Shown: positions 15,769-24,040, counted from the stretch's first letter. The stretch: DNA of 34,784 nucleotides from Candidatus Saccharimonadota bacterium (GCA_017510425.1 JAFWNJ010000004.1:1-34784), one strand, 5' to 3'. The notes: generated by a model not told the origin, from the sequence alone. Numbers and translations: made by a program.

Positions 15769-16965
15769 ATGAGTGAAAAAGTTGAATGGAATGAGAAAAA
15801 AACAAGTCTTGGTAATGCCATAATAATATCGGCCGTAATGCTTGTGATCGGTTTAATTGTAGGATTTAACTGGGATAATATCTTTGGTGGTTTTGCTCCG
15901 TATTTAGGATTATCTAAGCGCCAGAACTCCAGTATTAATTGGTCGTCGCTTAATGAGGTGTATGACAAATTGACTGATTCATATAATGGCGAGATAGATG
16001 AGGACGCCGTGATTGAGGGAGCCAAAAAGGGTTTGGTGTCGGCGCTGGGAGATACCTATACGGTCTATATGGGTGCTGATGAAGCAGAAGAATTTTATGA
16101 TGACCTGCATGGTAATGTAGGTAGTGGAATTGGGGTTGAGATGGGGCTGCGTGATGGTTATGTTAGAGTCCTAAGGACTTTGCCTGATAATCCAGCACGT
16201 AAGGCCGGAATACTTGCAGGCGATATTATTTATAAAGTCGATGGTGAGGAAGTATATAATCTTTCAACAGAAGAAATATCCAAGAGAGTGCGAGGTGAGA
16301 CTGGTACGGAAGTAACTGTAACCGTAGTGCGTGATGGCAAAGAAAAATCATTTACTATGAAGAGGGAGGCGATCAATAATGTTTCTGCTTATGTGGATTA
16401 TGATGGTTCGACAGCCATTGTTACGGTGACAAGGTTTGATAATGATACTGGTTTAATTGTGCAGCAGTTTGCAAAAGAATTCACGGATAAAGGTATTAAA
16501 AAGGTGATTCTCGACTTGCGTGGAAATGGTGGTGGTTACGTATCGGCGGCACAGGATTTGCTGAGCCTGTGGCTGGACGGGAACGTTGTTCTTAAGACTA
16601 AGTCGAAGCATTATGGTGATACCGAGTCTTATGCCAGTAATGGTAAAGCGATTTTGAAGGATATGAAGACAATTGTACTTGTTAACGGCTCGACCGCTTC
16701 TGCTTCTGAGATTGTGGCTGGAGCTTTGCAAGATTATGGTAAGGCTACTGTAGTGGGTGAGACTACCTATGGAAAAGGAGTCGTACAACAATTATTTGAT
16801 TTGTCACAAGGGTCTGTAATTAAGATTACGACAGCGGAATGGCTGACACCAATGGATAGATCAATTAACCTTGAGGGTATCAAACCGGATTATGAAGTGG
16901 GGCGTTCCTATGAAGATATTAATGCAATGCGCGATCCGCAGCTCCAAAAGGCCAAAGAATTATAA
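15769..16965 (+). CDS. C-terminal processing protease (S41, CtpA/Prc type)
   Basis: A 398-residue membrane-anchored serine protease. One N-terminal helix (about 13-35) places the rest outside the cell. A PDZ domain (about 100-180, with GSGIGVEMG and AGILAGDIIYKVDGEEV) presents C-terminal tails to the catalytic domain. The Ser/Lys dyad is S311 in TASASEI and K336 in TYGKGVVQ, 25 residues apart as in Prc. In other bacteria such proteases trim or degrade cell-wall hydrolases, which fits its position next to the CHAP hydrolase. Two upstream in-frame ATGs, at 15748 and 15760, precede or overlap the -10 box, so the start at 15769 is preferred. Confidence 0.92.
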   Translation: MSEKVEWNEKKTSLGNAIIISAVMLVIGLIVGFNWDNIFGGFAPYLGLSKRQNSSINWSSLNEVYDKLTDSYNGEIDEDAVIEGAKKGLVSALGDTYTVYMGADEAEEFYDDLHGNVGSGIGVEMGLRDGYVRVLRTLPDNPARKAGILAGDIIYKVDGEEVYNLSTEEISKRVRGETGTEVTVTVVRDGKEKSFTMKREAINNVSAYVDYDGSTAIVTVTRFDNDTGLIVQQFAKEFTDKGIKKVILDLRGNGGGYVSAAQDLLSLWLDGNVVLKTKSKHYGDTESYASNGKAILKDMKTIVLVNGSTASASEIVAGALQDYGKATVVGETTYGKGVVQQLFDLSQGSVIKITTAEWLTPMDRSINLEGIKPDYEVGRSYEDINAMRDPQLQKAKEL

Positions 16966-16977
16966 TCCGTATTGTAC

Positions 16978-16983
16978 TATAAT
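16978..16983 (+). promoter_or_regulatory. -10 box of the glycosyltransferase gene
   Basis: TATAAT at 16978-16983, with a second TATAAT at 16961-16966 across the previous stop codon. No clear -35. RNA would start near 16990, and GGAG at 17003-17006 serves the ATG at 17016. Confidence 0.45.
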
Positions 16984-17015
16984 ATGTAGTAGCGTAGTAA
17001 GCGGAGTAAGATGAA

Positions 17016-18272
17016 ATGAAAATCGTAATTGCGACAGCCGTATACTATCCCCAGGTGAATGGAGTGGCGGTTTTTTCGTATAATTTGGCCGTAGGTCTTT
17101 CTAAAAGAGGTCATGATGTGATGGTGATTTGTCCATCGCAGACTGGTAAAAACTATGAAGAAATAATTGATGGGGTGAGGACTGTATATCTCAGATCCGT
17201 ACAGGCAAAGATATATCATGACCAAATTCATCCTTTGCCAGCAAGGAAGAGTTTTTTGGGGATAAAGGCACCAAGATTGCTATACAAGCATGGGTTTAGG
17301 GTTTCGGTTTTTCCATATCCCGAAATCAGAAAGGCTCTAGAGGATTTTAAGCCCGACGTAGTTCATGTTCAGGTGTCGGACCCGATTGGGCTTTCGGTAG
17401 TTTTTTATGCTAGAAAGCATAATATTCCAGTGGTAACTACTGAACATAATCAGCCTGAGGTTTTGACCGGATCCATGAAGCTACCGTATGCTATAAAAAA
17501 GCCCGTAGATATGTTGCTTTCTTCTTATTTTCGCGATAGGCAGAGCAAAAGCGACTTTGTCACAATGCCGACCGAGGAAGCAATTATACATTTACTTTCG
17601 AAACACCCTATCGATATCCCAGTGGCAGCAGTTTCAAACGGAGTTGATTTAAGTCATTTCAAGCCGGGTAAAGCTGACGGTGCTATTTATGAGAAGTATG
17701 GAATTCCGAAAGATAAGAAGATTTTGCTGTATGTTGGTAGGGTTGATCCAGAGAAGAATGTTGGCCTCGTAATAAAAGCATTCAAGAAAGCGCAGGTGAA
17801 ATTGCCGAAAACAGAGCTGGTAATTGTGGGGGATGGGGTGGATAAGGCGAGATTGGAAAGATTAGCTTCAGGCTATGATTTAGGTGATTCTGTGAAATTC
17901 CTTGGCAGAGTAATGCCGCCAGATCTATACGAGTTGTATAAGATAGGTGATGTTTTTGTGACGGCATCTGAGATTGAGACTCAGGGTATTGTGCTAATTG
18001 AGGCGGCTGCGACAGGACTACCGTTAATTGCTGTAAACAAGGGTGCCGTGAAGGAAGTCTGCCAAGATGGTCAAAATGGTGTTCTTTGTGAGCCGGGCAA
18101 TATTGAAGAGATAAGTAATGCCATGATCAAGGTATTATCTGATGATGAATTGTTTAAAAAATACAGTAAGAAATCCTTAGAAATTGCGCATGGGCATGAT
18201 TTTGAAAAAACCTTAGATTCGTTTATAAATATTTATAATAAAGTCGTAAAAGATAAACAAAATTATAAGTAG
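17016..18272 (+). CDS. GT4-family glycosyltransferase
   Basis: A 418-residue GT-B fold glycosyltransferase. The N-terminal acceptor domain begins with the AVYYPQVNGVAVFSYNLA motif seen in lipid and polysaccharide glycosyltransferases. The C-terminal donor domain has GRVDPEKNV, the ASEIETQGIVLIEAAATG E-x7-E motif and the VGDGVDK loop. The likely substrate is a membrane lipid or a cell-surface glycan, in the manner of diacylglycerol glucosyl- or mannosyltransferases, but the acceptor cannot be told from sequence. The enzyme should sit on the inner face of the membrane. It has its own -10 box and ends just ahead of the second family A repeat. Confidence 0.88.
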   Translation: MKIVIATAVYYPQVNGVAVFSYNLAVGLSKRGHDVMVICPSQTGKNYEEIIDGVRTVYLRSVQAKIYHDQIHPLPARKSFLGIKAPRLLYKHGFRVSVFPYPEIRKALEDFKPDVVHVQVSDPIGLSVVFYARKHNIPVVTTEHNQPEVLTGSMKLPYAIKKPVDMLLSSYFRDRQSKSDFVTMPTEEAIIHLLSKHPIDIPVAAVSNGVDLSHFKPGKADGAIYEKYGIPKDKKILLYVGRVDPEKNVGLVIKAFKKAQVKLPKTELVIVGDGVDKARLERLASGYDLGDSVKFLGRVMPPDLYELYKIGDVFVTASEIETQGIVLIEAAATGLPLIAVNKGAVKEVCQDGQNGVLCEPGNIEEISNAMIKVLSDDELFKKYSKKSLEIAHGHDFEKTLDSFINIYNKVVKDKQNYK

Positions 18273-18283
18273 CCTCAAGGGTT

Positions 18284-18418
18284 CTCATTAAGTAATTCAA
18301 TAATATCGAGGGACATAAAGGCAAAATCTTTGATTTTGCCGCCGTAGGGGCGAAGCGATGTGGTAAGATTTATTACCACATCGCGAAGCTCCCGAGATAT
18401 ATTGAATTGCTTAATGAG
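18284..18418 (+). repeat. Family A structured repeat, copy 2
   Basis: Arms 18284-18301 and 18401-18418 pair over 18 bp with one U-G. The bulged A, ATATC/GATAT pair, GA/GA loop and GGGA/TCCC pair are exactly as in copy 1. Inside, the 9-bp and 12-bp hairpins are conserved; in the second, the loop differs while both stem arms are identical. Outer-stem differences from copy 1 keep pairing: TC/GA became AT/AT, and A-T became G-C. It lies 12 bp after the glycosyltransferase stop. A further 6-bp pair (18274-18279 with 18429-18434) may extend the fold. Confidence 0.85.
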
Positions 18419-18455
18419 GCATAGGGGACTTGAGATTTTATTTATCTGAGATTTA

Positions 18456-18464
18456 TGGTATAAT
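18456..18464 (+). promoter_or_regulatory. leuS extended -10 promoter, leaderless
   Basis: TGG-TATAAT at 18456-18464 ends 7 nt before the ATG at 18471. Only T residues lie between, so there is no room for a ribosome-binding site. Confidence 0.65.
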
Positions 18465-18470
18465 TTTTTT

Positions 18471-20780
18471 ATGAAAAGATATAATCCTTTAGAAATTGAA
18501 GAAAAATGGCAAAAAAAATGGGAAAAAGAAAAACCATATAAGGCCGAGATCAAGCTTGGTGTCCCTAAGATGTTTCTTGCGGAGATGTTTCCTTATCCAT
18601 CTGGTGCTGGACTACATGTCGGGCATGTGCGGAATTTTACAATTGTTGATGTATTGACAAGGTTTTATGAGCAACAGAGGCTTAACGTCATGCGGCCGTT
18701 TGGTTATGATACCTTTGGCTTGCCAGCAGAGAATTATGCGATTAAGACCGGCACTGCGCCGCAGGATGTAACTGAGGCCAATATCGCGAATTTTCGTAAA
18801 CAAGCTAAGAGGCTGGGTTATGCGATTGATTGGGACCGTGAGATTAACACTTCTGATCCTGAGTATTATAAATGGACACAGTGGTGCTTCTTGCAGCTCT
18901 TCAAGAAGGGATTAGCTTATCAGAAGGAATCATATCAATGGTGGTGTCCGGTCGACCAGACGGTGCTTGCGAATGAACAAGTTGAGAACGGACATTGCTG
19001 GCGATGTGGTCATGAGGTTGAAAAGAAGAAGATGAAGCAATGGTTCTTTAAGATTACAGAGTATGCTGATGAATTACTTGAAGATATCGATGCTTTGGAT
19101 TGGCCAGACAAGATAAAAACGATGCAGAAGAACTGGATTGGGCGAAGTGTAGGCGCAGAAATTGATTTTAAGGTTAAGAATAGCGCATATAGTATTACAG
19201 TGTTTACGACGAGGCCGGATACGATAAAGGGTGCGACGTTCCTTGTAGTTGCGCCAGAATATGTGAACTTGGATTTCATCATTTCTGACGATGCGAGGGA
19301 AGCGGTGGCGAAGTATTGTGCCGATGCTCTGAAGAAATCTGAGATTGAGAGACAGGAGAATAAGGAAAAGACAGGTGTATTTACAGGAGCATATGCGATT
19401 AATCCTGCTACGAAGGAAGAAATACCGATTTGGGTGGCTGATTATGTGCTTTCTGGTTATGGGACTGGGGCGATTATGGCGGTGCCATTTAATGACGAGA
19501 GAGATCGTGAATTTGCGGAGAAATTTGATTTGCCTATAGTTGAAACTGAAATAGTGGAGCGTGATTTATATGGTACACCGAAGACAACTTATCGGATGCG
19601 CGATTGGCTGATTAGTCGTCAAAGATATTGGGGTTGTCCGATTCCGATTGCTTATGACAAGGAGGGTAATCCGCATGCTATTCCGGAGGACCAGTTGCCA
19701 GTCGTTTTGCCAAAAATTGACGATTATAAACCAGACAAATCTGGCCGTTCGGCACTTGCAAAGGCGAAAGATTGGCTCAAAGTAAAGATTCCGGTGAAGG
19801 ATCCAAAAACTGGCAAGACACACTTAGAAGAAATGACGAGGGAGACGGACACCCTTGATGGTTATGCTTGTTCGTCCTGGTACTTATGGCGCTATGCTTC
19901 ACCGCACGATACTGAACGTGCTTGGGATCCGGAAGCGATTTCTTACTGGGAGCCGGTAGATTATTATTGTGGTGGCGATCATGCTGTGGCGCATCTACTC
20001 TATATTAGATTTTGGTGTAAGTTCTTCGCGGATGAAGAATATTTGCCTTTCAGAGAGCCGATTAAGAAGCTACTTTATAACGGATATATCAATGCTCCGG
20101 ATGGCAAAAAGATGTCGAAATCGAAAGGTAACGTAATTGATCCGCTAGATGTTATTAATGATGGATATGGTGCAGATACTTTACGTGTTTATGAGATGTT
20201 TATCGGTCCATATGATTTGGATGCGGCGTGGGATACGCGGTCGGTGGGCGGTGTTTATAGATTTTTAAACAGATGTTATAATCTCTGTTTTGGCGATTCT
20301 ATCGTATCATCGGAAGATGATTCTGCGAGTGAGAAAAATGCTACCATTCGAAATAAAACCATCAAGAAGGTTACTGAGGATATTCATAAATATAACTTCA
20401 ATACTGCGGTGGCATCTTTGATGGAGTATGTCAATGAATTATATAAGGAAGGTGCCACTGCTTGCGATTTGATTACTTTGGCGAAACTGTTGAAGCCTTT
20501 TGCTCCACATCTTGCTTCTGAAATGTTGGAAAAATATGAAGCTGATGATGAATGGCCGAAGTGGGATGAGAAATATTTGACTATGGAAACGGTGGAATTG
20601 GTGGTTCAGATTAATGGTAAGCTACGGGCGAAGATAGTTATTGATAAGAGCGATCTGGAAGATGAAGCCAAAGTACTTGACTTAGTAAAATCAGACGAAA
20701 AAGTTGCCGGCTACATAAAGGATGGCATTAAGAAAACGATTTTCGTGAAAAAAGCAAATCTGGTAAATCTTGTTGTCTAA
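18471..20780 (+). CDS. leuS: Leucyl-tRNA synthetase
   Basis: A 769-residue class I synthetase that charges tRNA-Leu. HVGH (the HIGH motif) is at 49-52 and KMSKS at 547-551. The CP1 editing domain has TTRPDTIKGATF (the Thr-rich signature) and GTGAIMAVPFNDERD with the conserved Asp. A zinc site is visible as WWCPVD and GHCWRCG. RLRDW appears here as MRDWLISRQRYWG. The chain is about 90 residues shorter than E. coli LeuRS. Part of the gap is at the end of CP1, where only about 15 residues separate the editing core from the RMRDW motif. It begins with no leader and overlaps the next gene by 1 nt (TAATG). Confidence 0.96.
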   Translation: MKRYNPLEIEEKWQKKWEKEKPYKAEIKLGVPKMFLAEMFPYPSGAGLHVGHVRNFTIVDVLTRFYEQQRLNVMRPFGYDTFGLPAENYAIKTGTAPQDVTEANIANFRKQAKRLGYAIDWDREINTSDPEYYKWTQWCFLQLFKKGLAYQKESYQWWCPVDQTVLANEQVENGHCWRCGHEVEKKKMKQWFFKITEYADELLEDIDALDWPDKIKTMQKNWIGRSVGAEIDFKVKNSAYSITVFTTRPDTIKGATFLVVAPEYVNLDFIISDDAREAVAKYCADALKKSEIERQENKEKTGVFTGAYAINPATKEEIPIWVADYVLSGYGTGAIMAVPFNDERDREFAEKFDLPIVETEIVERDLYGTPKTTYRMRDWLISRQRYWGCPIPIAYDKEGNPHAIPEDQLPVVLPKIDDYKPDKSGRSALAKAKDWLKVKIPVKDPKTGKTHLEEMTRETDTLDGYACSSWYLWRYASPHDTERAWDPEAISYWEPVDYYCGGDHAVAHLLYIRFWCKFFADEEYLPFREPIKKLLYNGYINAPDGKKMSKSKGNVIDPLDVINDGYGADTLRVYEMFIGPYDLDAAWDTRSVGGVYRFLNRCYNLCFGDSIVSSEDDSASEKNATIRNKTIKKVTEDIHKYNFNTAVASLMEYVNELYKEGATACDLITLAKLLKPFAPHLASEMLEKYEADDEWPKWDEKYLTMETVELVVQINGKLRAKIVIDKSDLEDEAKVLDLVKSDEKVAGYIKDGIKKTIFVKKANLVNLVV

Positions 20781-21286
20781 TGAAATTAGTATTAGTACTT
20801 GATAATATTAGATCTTGTTATAATGTGGGGGCGATTTTAAGAACCGCCGAAGGTTTTGGTATTGATAAGGTAATCTTATCTGGATATACTCCCAGAATTC
20901 ACGACGAATCACTATTGCCACACTTAAGGGACAAGTTAGATCACGAAATACATAAGACGGCGCTCGGTGCAGAGGATTTGCTGACGATAGTTTCGTTGGA
21001 TAATATCAAGGTTGACTTAGTTAAATATAAAAAGACGGGCTGGCAGGTCATCGGCCTTGAGAACAATATTGCTACTAATAACCTTTTAAAACTAGGGACA
21101 GCGGACATAAGAAAGAGACTTTCCGACAAAATTGTTTTAATACTAGGAGAAGAAGTAAAAGGAATTGATCATTCGCTATATGATATCGTTGATTTGTTTC
21201 TTGAAATACCGATGAAGGGTAAGAAGGAGTCTTTCAATGTTTCCGTTGCGGCCGGCATAGCAATGTATGCTATAATGGAATCATGA
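20780..21286 (+). CDS. TrmH-like SPOUT RNA methyltransferase
   Basis: A 168-residue SAM-dependent RNA ribose methyltransferase of the SpoU/TrmH group. Motif 1 is NIRSCYNVGAILRTAEGFG, motif 2 is VLILGEEVKGID, and motif 3 is IPMKGKKESFNVSVAAGIA, which together form the trefoil-knot SAM site. There is no extra N-terminal RNA-binding domain, so it is of the compact TrmL-like size, but the target nucleotide cannot be told. It overlaps leuS by 1 nt at the start and the glutaredoxin gene by 4 nt at the end (ATGA), so translation is probably coupled. Confidence 0.9.
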   Translation: MKLVLVLDNIRSCYNVGAILRTAEGFGIDKVILSGYTPRIHDESLLPHLRDKLDHEIHKTALGAEDLLTIVSLDNIKVDLVKYKKTGWQVIGLENNIATNNLLKLGTADIRKRLSDKIVLILGEEVKGIDHSLYDIVDLFLEIPMKGKKESFNVSVAAGIAMYAIMES

Positions 21287-21489
21287 TAGAGATATATACA
21301 ACCCCAACTTGTGCATACTGTCACGCCTTAATGGATTGGTTTGATTCAAAAGGGATAGAGTATGTCGAAAAAGATGCTACTAAAGAGCCAGATATTGCCA
21401 CTGTGCCAGTGACGATTATTGGTGATGAAAGAATTGTAGGATTTGATAGGCCAGCTATCAAGAGAGCTCTTGCGAAATTGGAAAAATAG
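21283..21489 (+). CDS. Glutaredoxin-like protein (NrdH/Grx type)
   Basis: A 68-residue thioredoxin-fold protein with the redox pair C11-A-Y-C14, the cis-proline loop TVPVTI and the GFDRPAIKRAL end characteristic of small glutaredoxins and NrdH redoxins. It should reduce disulfides in the cytoplasm, perhaps of ribonucleotide reductase, although no nrd gene lies in this window. The ATG overlaps the stop of the methyltransferase gene (ATGA). Confidence 0.88.
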   Translation: MIEIYTTPTCAYCHALMDWFDSKGIEYVEKDATKEPDIATVPVTIIGDERIVGFDRPAIKRALAKLEK

Positions 21490-21498
21490 TGATAGAAT
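21470..21498 (+). promoter_or_regulatory. rpmF promoter
   Basis: TTGCGA (21470-21475) and TAGAAT (21493-21498) are 17 bp apart, with TGA before the -10. It overlaps the end of the glutaredoxin gene. RNA would start near 21505. Confidence 0.5.
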
Positions 21499-21530
21499 AA
21501 GTAAAATTATCTATTAAACTAAGGAGCAAA

Positions 21531-21704
21531 ATGCCTGAACCTAAAAAACAAAGTAGTCCACGCAAGACTGGGCTGCGGAGGAGTCATCTTAGATTGACTT
21601 TGGCTCGGAGAGTAAACAAGACTTCTCCAGTTAAAGCTTTTGAGACTAAGAAGAAGACCCCTAATTTGAAAGTTAAAACTATAAAGAAAAGGAAAGAAAA
21701 TTAA
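21531..21704 (+). CDS. rpmF: Probable 50S ribosomal protein L32
   Basis: A 57-residue, very basic protein (about a third Lys plus Arg). Its start, [20 protein letters not shown], fits the conserved L32 N-terminus (PKRRTSKSRRxxRRSHL). L32 usually carries four zinc-binding cysteines in its second half; this one has none, as in the Cys-free L32 variants known from several bacteria. AAGGAG lies 5 nt ahead of the ATG. The gene ends 4 bp before nusB, so the two should be co-transcribed. The second half is Lys/Thr-rich and carries no further recognisable motif. Confidence 0.75.
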   Translation: MPEPKKQSSPRKTGLRRSHLRLTLARRVNKTSPVKAFETKKKTPNLKVKTIKKRKEN

Positions 21705-21708
21705 AAAT

Positions 21709-22203
21709 ATGGCAAGTAATCGACATTTAGGTAGAGTGATTGTATTACAGAGTTTGTATGAATATGAACTGAGGACTCTTGCTAATGACCCGGACGTCGA
21801 TTTGGACATTATCATCGCTAAGAATATCGAGCCATACGAGAAGGCTCTTGGTGATACTGAATTCGTTTACAGTCTAGCTCGTAATGTTGCGAAGAACTTT
21901 GAAATGCTAGATAAAACGCTTCAGCCAATGGCACCAGAGTGGCCGATTAGTTCGATATCGGCAATTGATAGAAATGTCCTAAGGATGGGGCTATATGAAC
22001 TTTCGGAGTGTAGGGATAGTATTCCGCCGAAGGTTGCAATCAACGAAGCTGTAGAGCTTGCTAAAGCTTTTGGTAGTGATAATTCTTCTAAGTTTATCAA
22101 TGGAGTACTTGGCACTGCCTTTAAGAAGCTTGGTTTAACTGAAGAAACAAATGGAGCAAAGAGTAAATCCGTCGATAGAACCGACGGCAAGGAGAAAGCT
22201 TAA
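21709..22203 (+). CDS. nusB: Transcription antitermination factor NusB
   Basis: A 164-residue all-helical protein that joins NusE (S10) on boxA RNA during rRNA transcription. Family landmarks include the N-terminal [15 protein letters not shown], the [15 protein letters not shown] helix and the final [28 protein letters not shown] stretch in two pieces ([23 protein letters not shown]). The C-terminal 20 residues beyond GLTEE are polar and probably disordered; they arise where the gene overlaps the Nudix gene. No terminator is seen between rpmF, nusB and the Nudix gene. Confidence 0.93.
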   Translation: MASNRHLGRVIVLQSLYEYELRTLANDPDVDLDIIIAKNIEPYEKALGDTEFVYSLARNVAKNFEMLDKTLQPMAPEWPISSISAIDRNVLRMGLYELSECRDSIPPKVAINEAVELAKAFGSDNSSKFINGVLGTAFKKLGLTEETNGAKSKSVDRTDGKEKA

Positions 22204-22729
22204 GGTTCCTGAGGCTTTACCAGAGGAACGTATCAAAGAATCTCCCCTTGAGAAAATCAAATCAGCTGTTTTTAGGAAAAAAGCAGCGATTCAGTCGATT
22301 GTGCGTGAGCCAACTTCTGGTGGCATTGTTTTTCGGTTTACTAAGGATAAGAAAGATATTGAGATTTTGCTAATCCAGGATTCGAAGGAACGCTGGACTA
22401 TTCCGAAGGGTCATATTGAACCAGGTGAGACGGCCAAGATGACTGCAAGGCGCGAGATTGAAGAAGAGACGGGTCTTTCAAACATTTCAATTTTGGCTTG
22501 GCTTGGGAAGATTCATTTTAAATATCGTCGAATGGATAAGCTAGTATTAATGACTACGCAGATTTATTTGGTTCAGGCGCTAGACAGTCACGAAATGCCT
22601 ACGCCAGAGAAGTGGATGAAGGGAATTAAGTGGTTTTCTTTTACGGATGCTCTCGAGGCGATTGAATATGACGATATTGAGAAATTAATGTTGATAGCAA
22701 AGAGGAAGATTCGGGCGGGAGATTATTAA
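22151..22729 (+). CDS. Nudix hydrolase
   Basis: A 192-residue pyrophosphohydrolase. The Nudix box is complete: G-H-I-E-P-G-E-T followed by [10 protein letters not shown], matching GX5EX7REUXEEXGU. It is preceded by the TSGGIVFR strand and WTIPKGH. The substrate, usually a nucleoside diphosphate linked to another group, cannot be told. The box lies mid-protein, after a basic N-terminal segment of about 55 residues. The ATG at 22151 overlaps nusB by 53 nt in another frame and lacks a good Shine-Dalgarno sequence, so the start is uncertain; translation coupled to nusB is likely. A 6-bp hairpin (CCGTCG/CGACGG) lies in the overlap. Confidence 0.88.
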   Translation: MEQRVNPSIEPTARRKLKVPEALPEERIKESPLEKIKSAVFRKKAAIQSIVREPTSGGIVFRFTKDKKDIEILLIQDSKERWTIPKGHIEPGETAKMTARREIEEETGLSNISILAWLGKIHFKYRRMDKLVLMTTQIYLVQALDSHEMPTPEKWMKGIKWFSFTDALEAIEYDDIEKLMLIAKRKIRAGDY

Positions 22730-22734
22730 CAATT

Positions 22735-22740
22735 TATAAT
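22735..22740 (+). promoter_or_regulatory. Possible -10 box before rnc
   Basis: TATAAT at 22735-22740 in the 34-bp gap before rnc; the start would be near 22747. No -35 is visible and read-through from the Nudix gene is equally possible. Confidence 0.3.
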
Positions 22741-22763
22741 AGTTCGTAGGATAAAGGAGGACT

Positions 22764-23486
22764 ATGGATACATCAATGTACCAGGACTTTGCGAAGGAAA
22801 AGCTTGGCTTTGAGTTTAAAGATATCAATTTACTGGTAGTTGCGCTTACGCACCGGAGTTATGTAAATGAACATAAGTCGGCGCATGAACACAACGAGAG
22901 ATTAGAGTTCTTGGGCGATGCAGTGCTAGAACTAGTATCGTCAGATTTCTTGTACCGCAATTATGATTATCCCGAAGGGGTAATGACGGCGTTAAGGGCA
23001 GCTTTGGTGCGTACCGAATCGATTGGCGATGCGGGAAAAGAATTAGGATATGAACCACTAGTTAGATTATCTAAGGGTGAAAAACATGGCTCGGAGAGAG
23101 CTCATGATGTGATTCTAGCTGATTGTTTCGAAGCGGTAATTGGTGCAATATATTTGGATCAAGGTTATGAAGCGGCGAAAAACTTTATCAATAAACATAT
23201 CCTTGTGAAGATTGATACAATTCTGGAGGAAGGTTTGTGGCGCGATCCGAAATCTTACGTTCAAGAATTGGCTCAGAAGATTGATGGTTTGACACCAGTC
23301 TATCGTACTCTGAAGGAAGAGGGTCCAGACCATGATAAGACTTTCACTGTGGGAATTTACGTGGGCAACACTCTAAAAGGAACTGGTACTGGTCACTCTA
23401 AACAAGAAGCACAAACGGCGGCAGCGAGGGAAGGCGTAAAATGTTATCGTGCATTAGAGCGTGATGTGAAGGAAAAGACTGAGTAA
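22764..23486 (+). CDS. rnc: Ribonuclease III
   Basis: A 240-residue double-strand-specific endoribonuclease that cuts rRNA precursors and structured mRNAs. The signature NERLEFLGDAVLEL (residues 44-57) carries catalytic E48 and D52, and ADCFEAVIGAIYLD supplies the second acidic pair. The C-terminal double-stranded-RNA-binding domain runs from about DPKSYVQELAQ to TAAAREGVKCYRAL. AAAGGAGG lies 3 nt ahead of the ATG at 22764, somewhat close. An in-frame ATG four codons later would leave a gap of 15 nt, so the first is preferred. Its natural substrates could include the long hairpin repeats described here, but this is speculation. Confidence 0.95.
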   Translation: MDTSMYQDFAKEKLGFEFKDINLLVVALTHRSYVNEHKSAHEHNERLEFLGDAVLELVSSDFLYRNYDYPEGVMTALRAALVRTESIGDAGKELGYEPLVRLSKGEKHGSERAHDVILADCFEAVIGAIYLDQGYEAAKNFINKHILVKIDTILEEGLWRDPKSYVQELAQKIDGLTPVYRTLKEEGPDHDKTFTVGIYVGNTLKGTGTGHSKQEAQTAAAREGVKCYRALERDVKEKTE

Positions 23487-23539
23487 ATTGTTGATATATA
23501 GGGTTGAAAGGGGTCTGGTCTTTTATTATTTCAAAAATA

Positions 23540-23548
23540 TGATATAAT
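23540..23548 (+). promoter_or_regulatory. rpsP extended -10 promoter
   Basis: TGA-TATAAT at 23540-23548; weak -35 region. RNA would start near 23555 and AAAGGAG lies just ahead of the ATG at 23578. Confidence 0.6.
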
Positions 23549-23577
23549 GGGGGAATTAAAAGTAATAAAGGAGAACA

Positions 23578-23994
23578 ATGCTAGCGATTCGCATGCAACG
23601 TAATGGCCGGTCACATTATCCAATGTACCGGATAGTCGTCCAAGAATCACAGCGTCATCCGCTTTCGGGACGTGTGGTTGCTTTGGTCGGCAACTATAAC
23701 CCGACAACTAAAGCCCTAACTATGGACAAAAAGTTGGTGGAAAAATATTTATCTAATGGTGCACAGCCATCGTCTCGGGTTGCTTTAATTCTGAAAAAGA
23801 ACGGTGTGAAATTGCCAAAATGGTATAAAGAGGCAACTGTTAAGAAGGTGGCCGCAAAACACGCTGATAAGCTACGAAAGAATCAGCCAAAGGAAGCGGC
23901 ACCAGCTGAAGCTGCGGGTGAGGAGCCAGCTGAGACGGCAACTGAAGTTCCGGCTGAGACTGCCACTGAAACACCGGCTGAGTCTGCCGAATAA
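23578..23994 (+). CDS. rpsP: 30S ribosomal protein S16
   Basis: A 138-residue protein. The S16 domain occupies residues 1-80, with AIRMQRNGRSHYPMYRIVVQ, GRVVALVGNYNPTTK and the GAQPSSRVALILKKNGV region. A basic linker follows, then a C-terminal tail rich in Ala, Glu, Pro and Thr with a repeated PAETATE unit. Such tails are longer than in E. coli S16 (82 residues). The gene precedes the KH protein, the common rpsP-khpA order in bacteria. Confidence 0.95.
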   Translation: MLAIRMQRNGRSHYPMYRIVVQESQRHPLSGRVVALVGNYNPTTKALTMDKKLVEKYLSNGAQPSSRVALILKKNGVKLPKWYKEATVKKVAAKHADKLRKNQPKEAAPAEAAGEEPAETATEVPAETATETPAESAE

Positions 23995-24040
23995 TTTAAT
24001 CCAGCTATTATATGATTATGTTTTTAAATTATTATTTTTG

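Noticed and set aside
15141-15805. Long open frames on the minus strand opposite the CHAP and S41 genes
   Set aside because: They lack ribosome-binding sites and recognisable motifs, and have the odd His/Ser/Ile-rich composition expected of frames antisense to real genes; the same holds for other long antisense frames.
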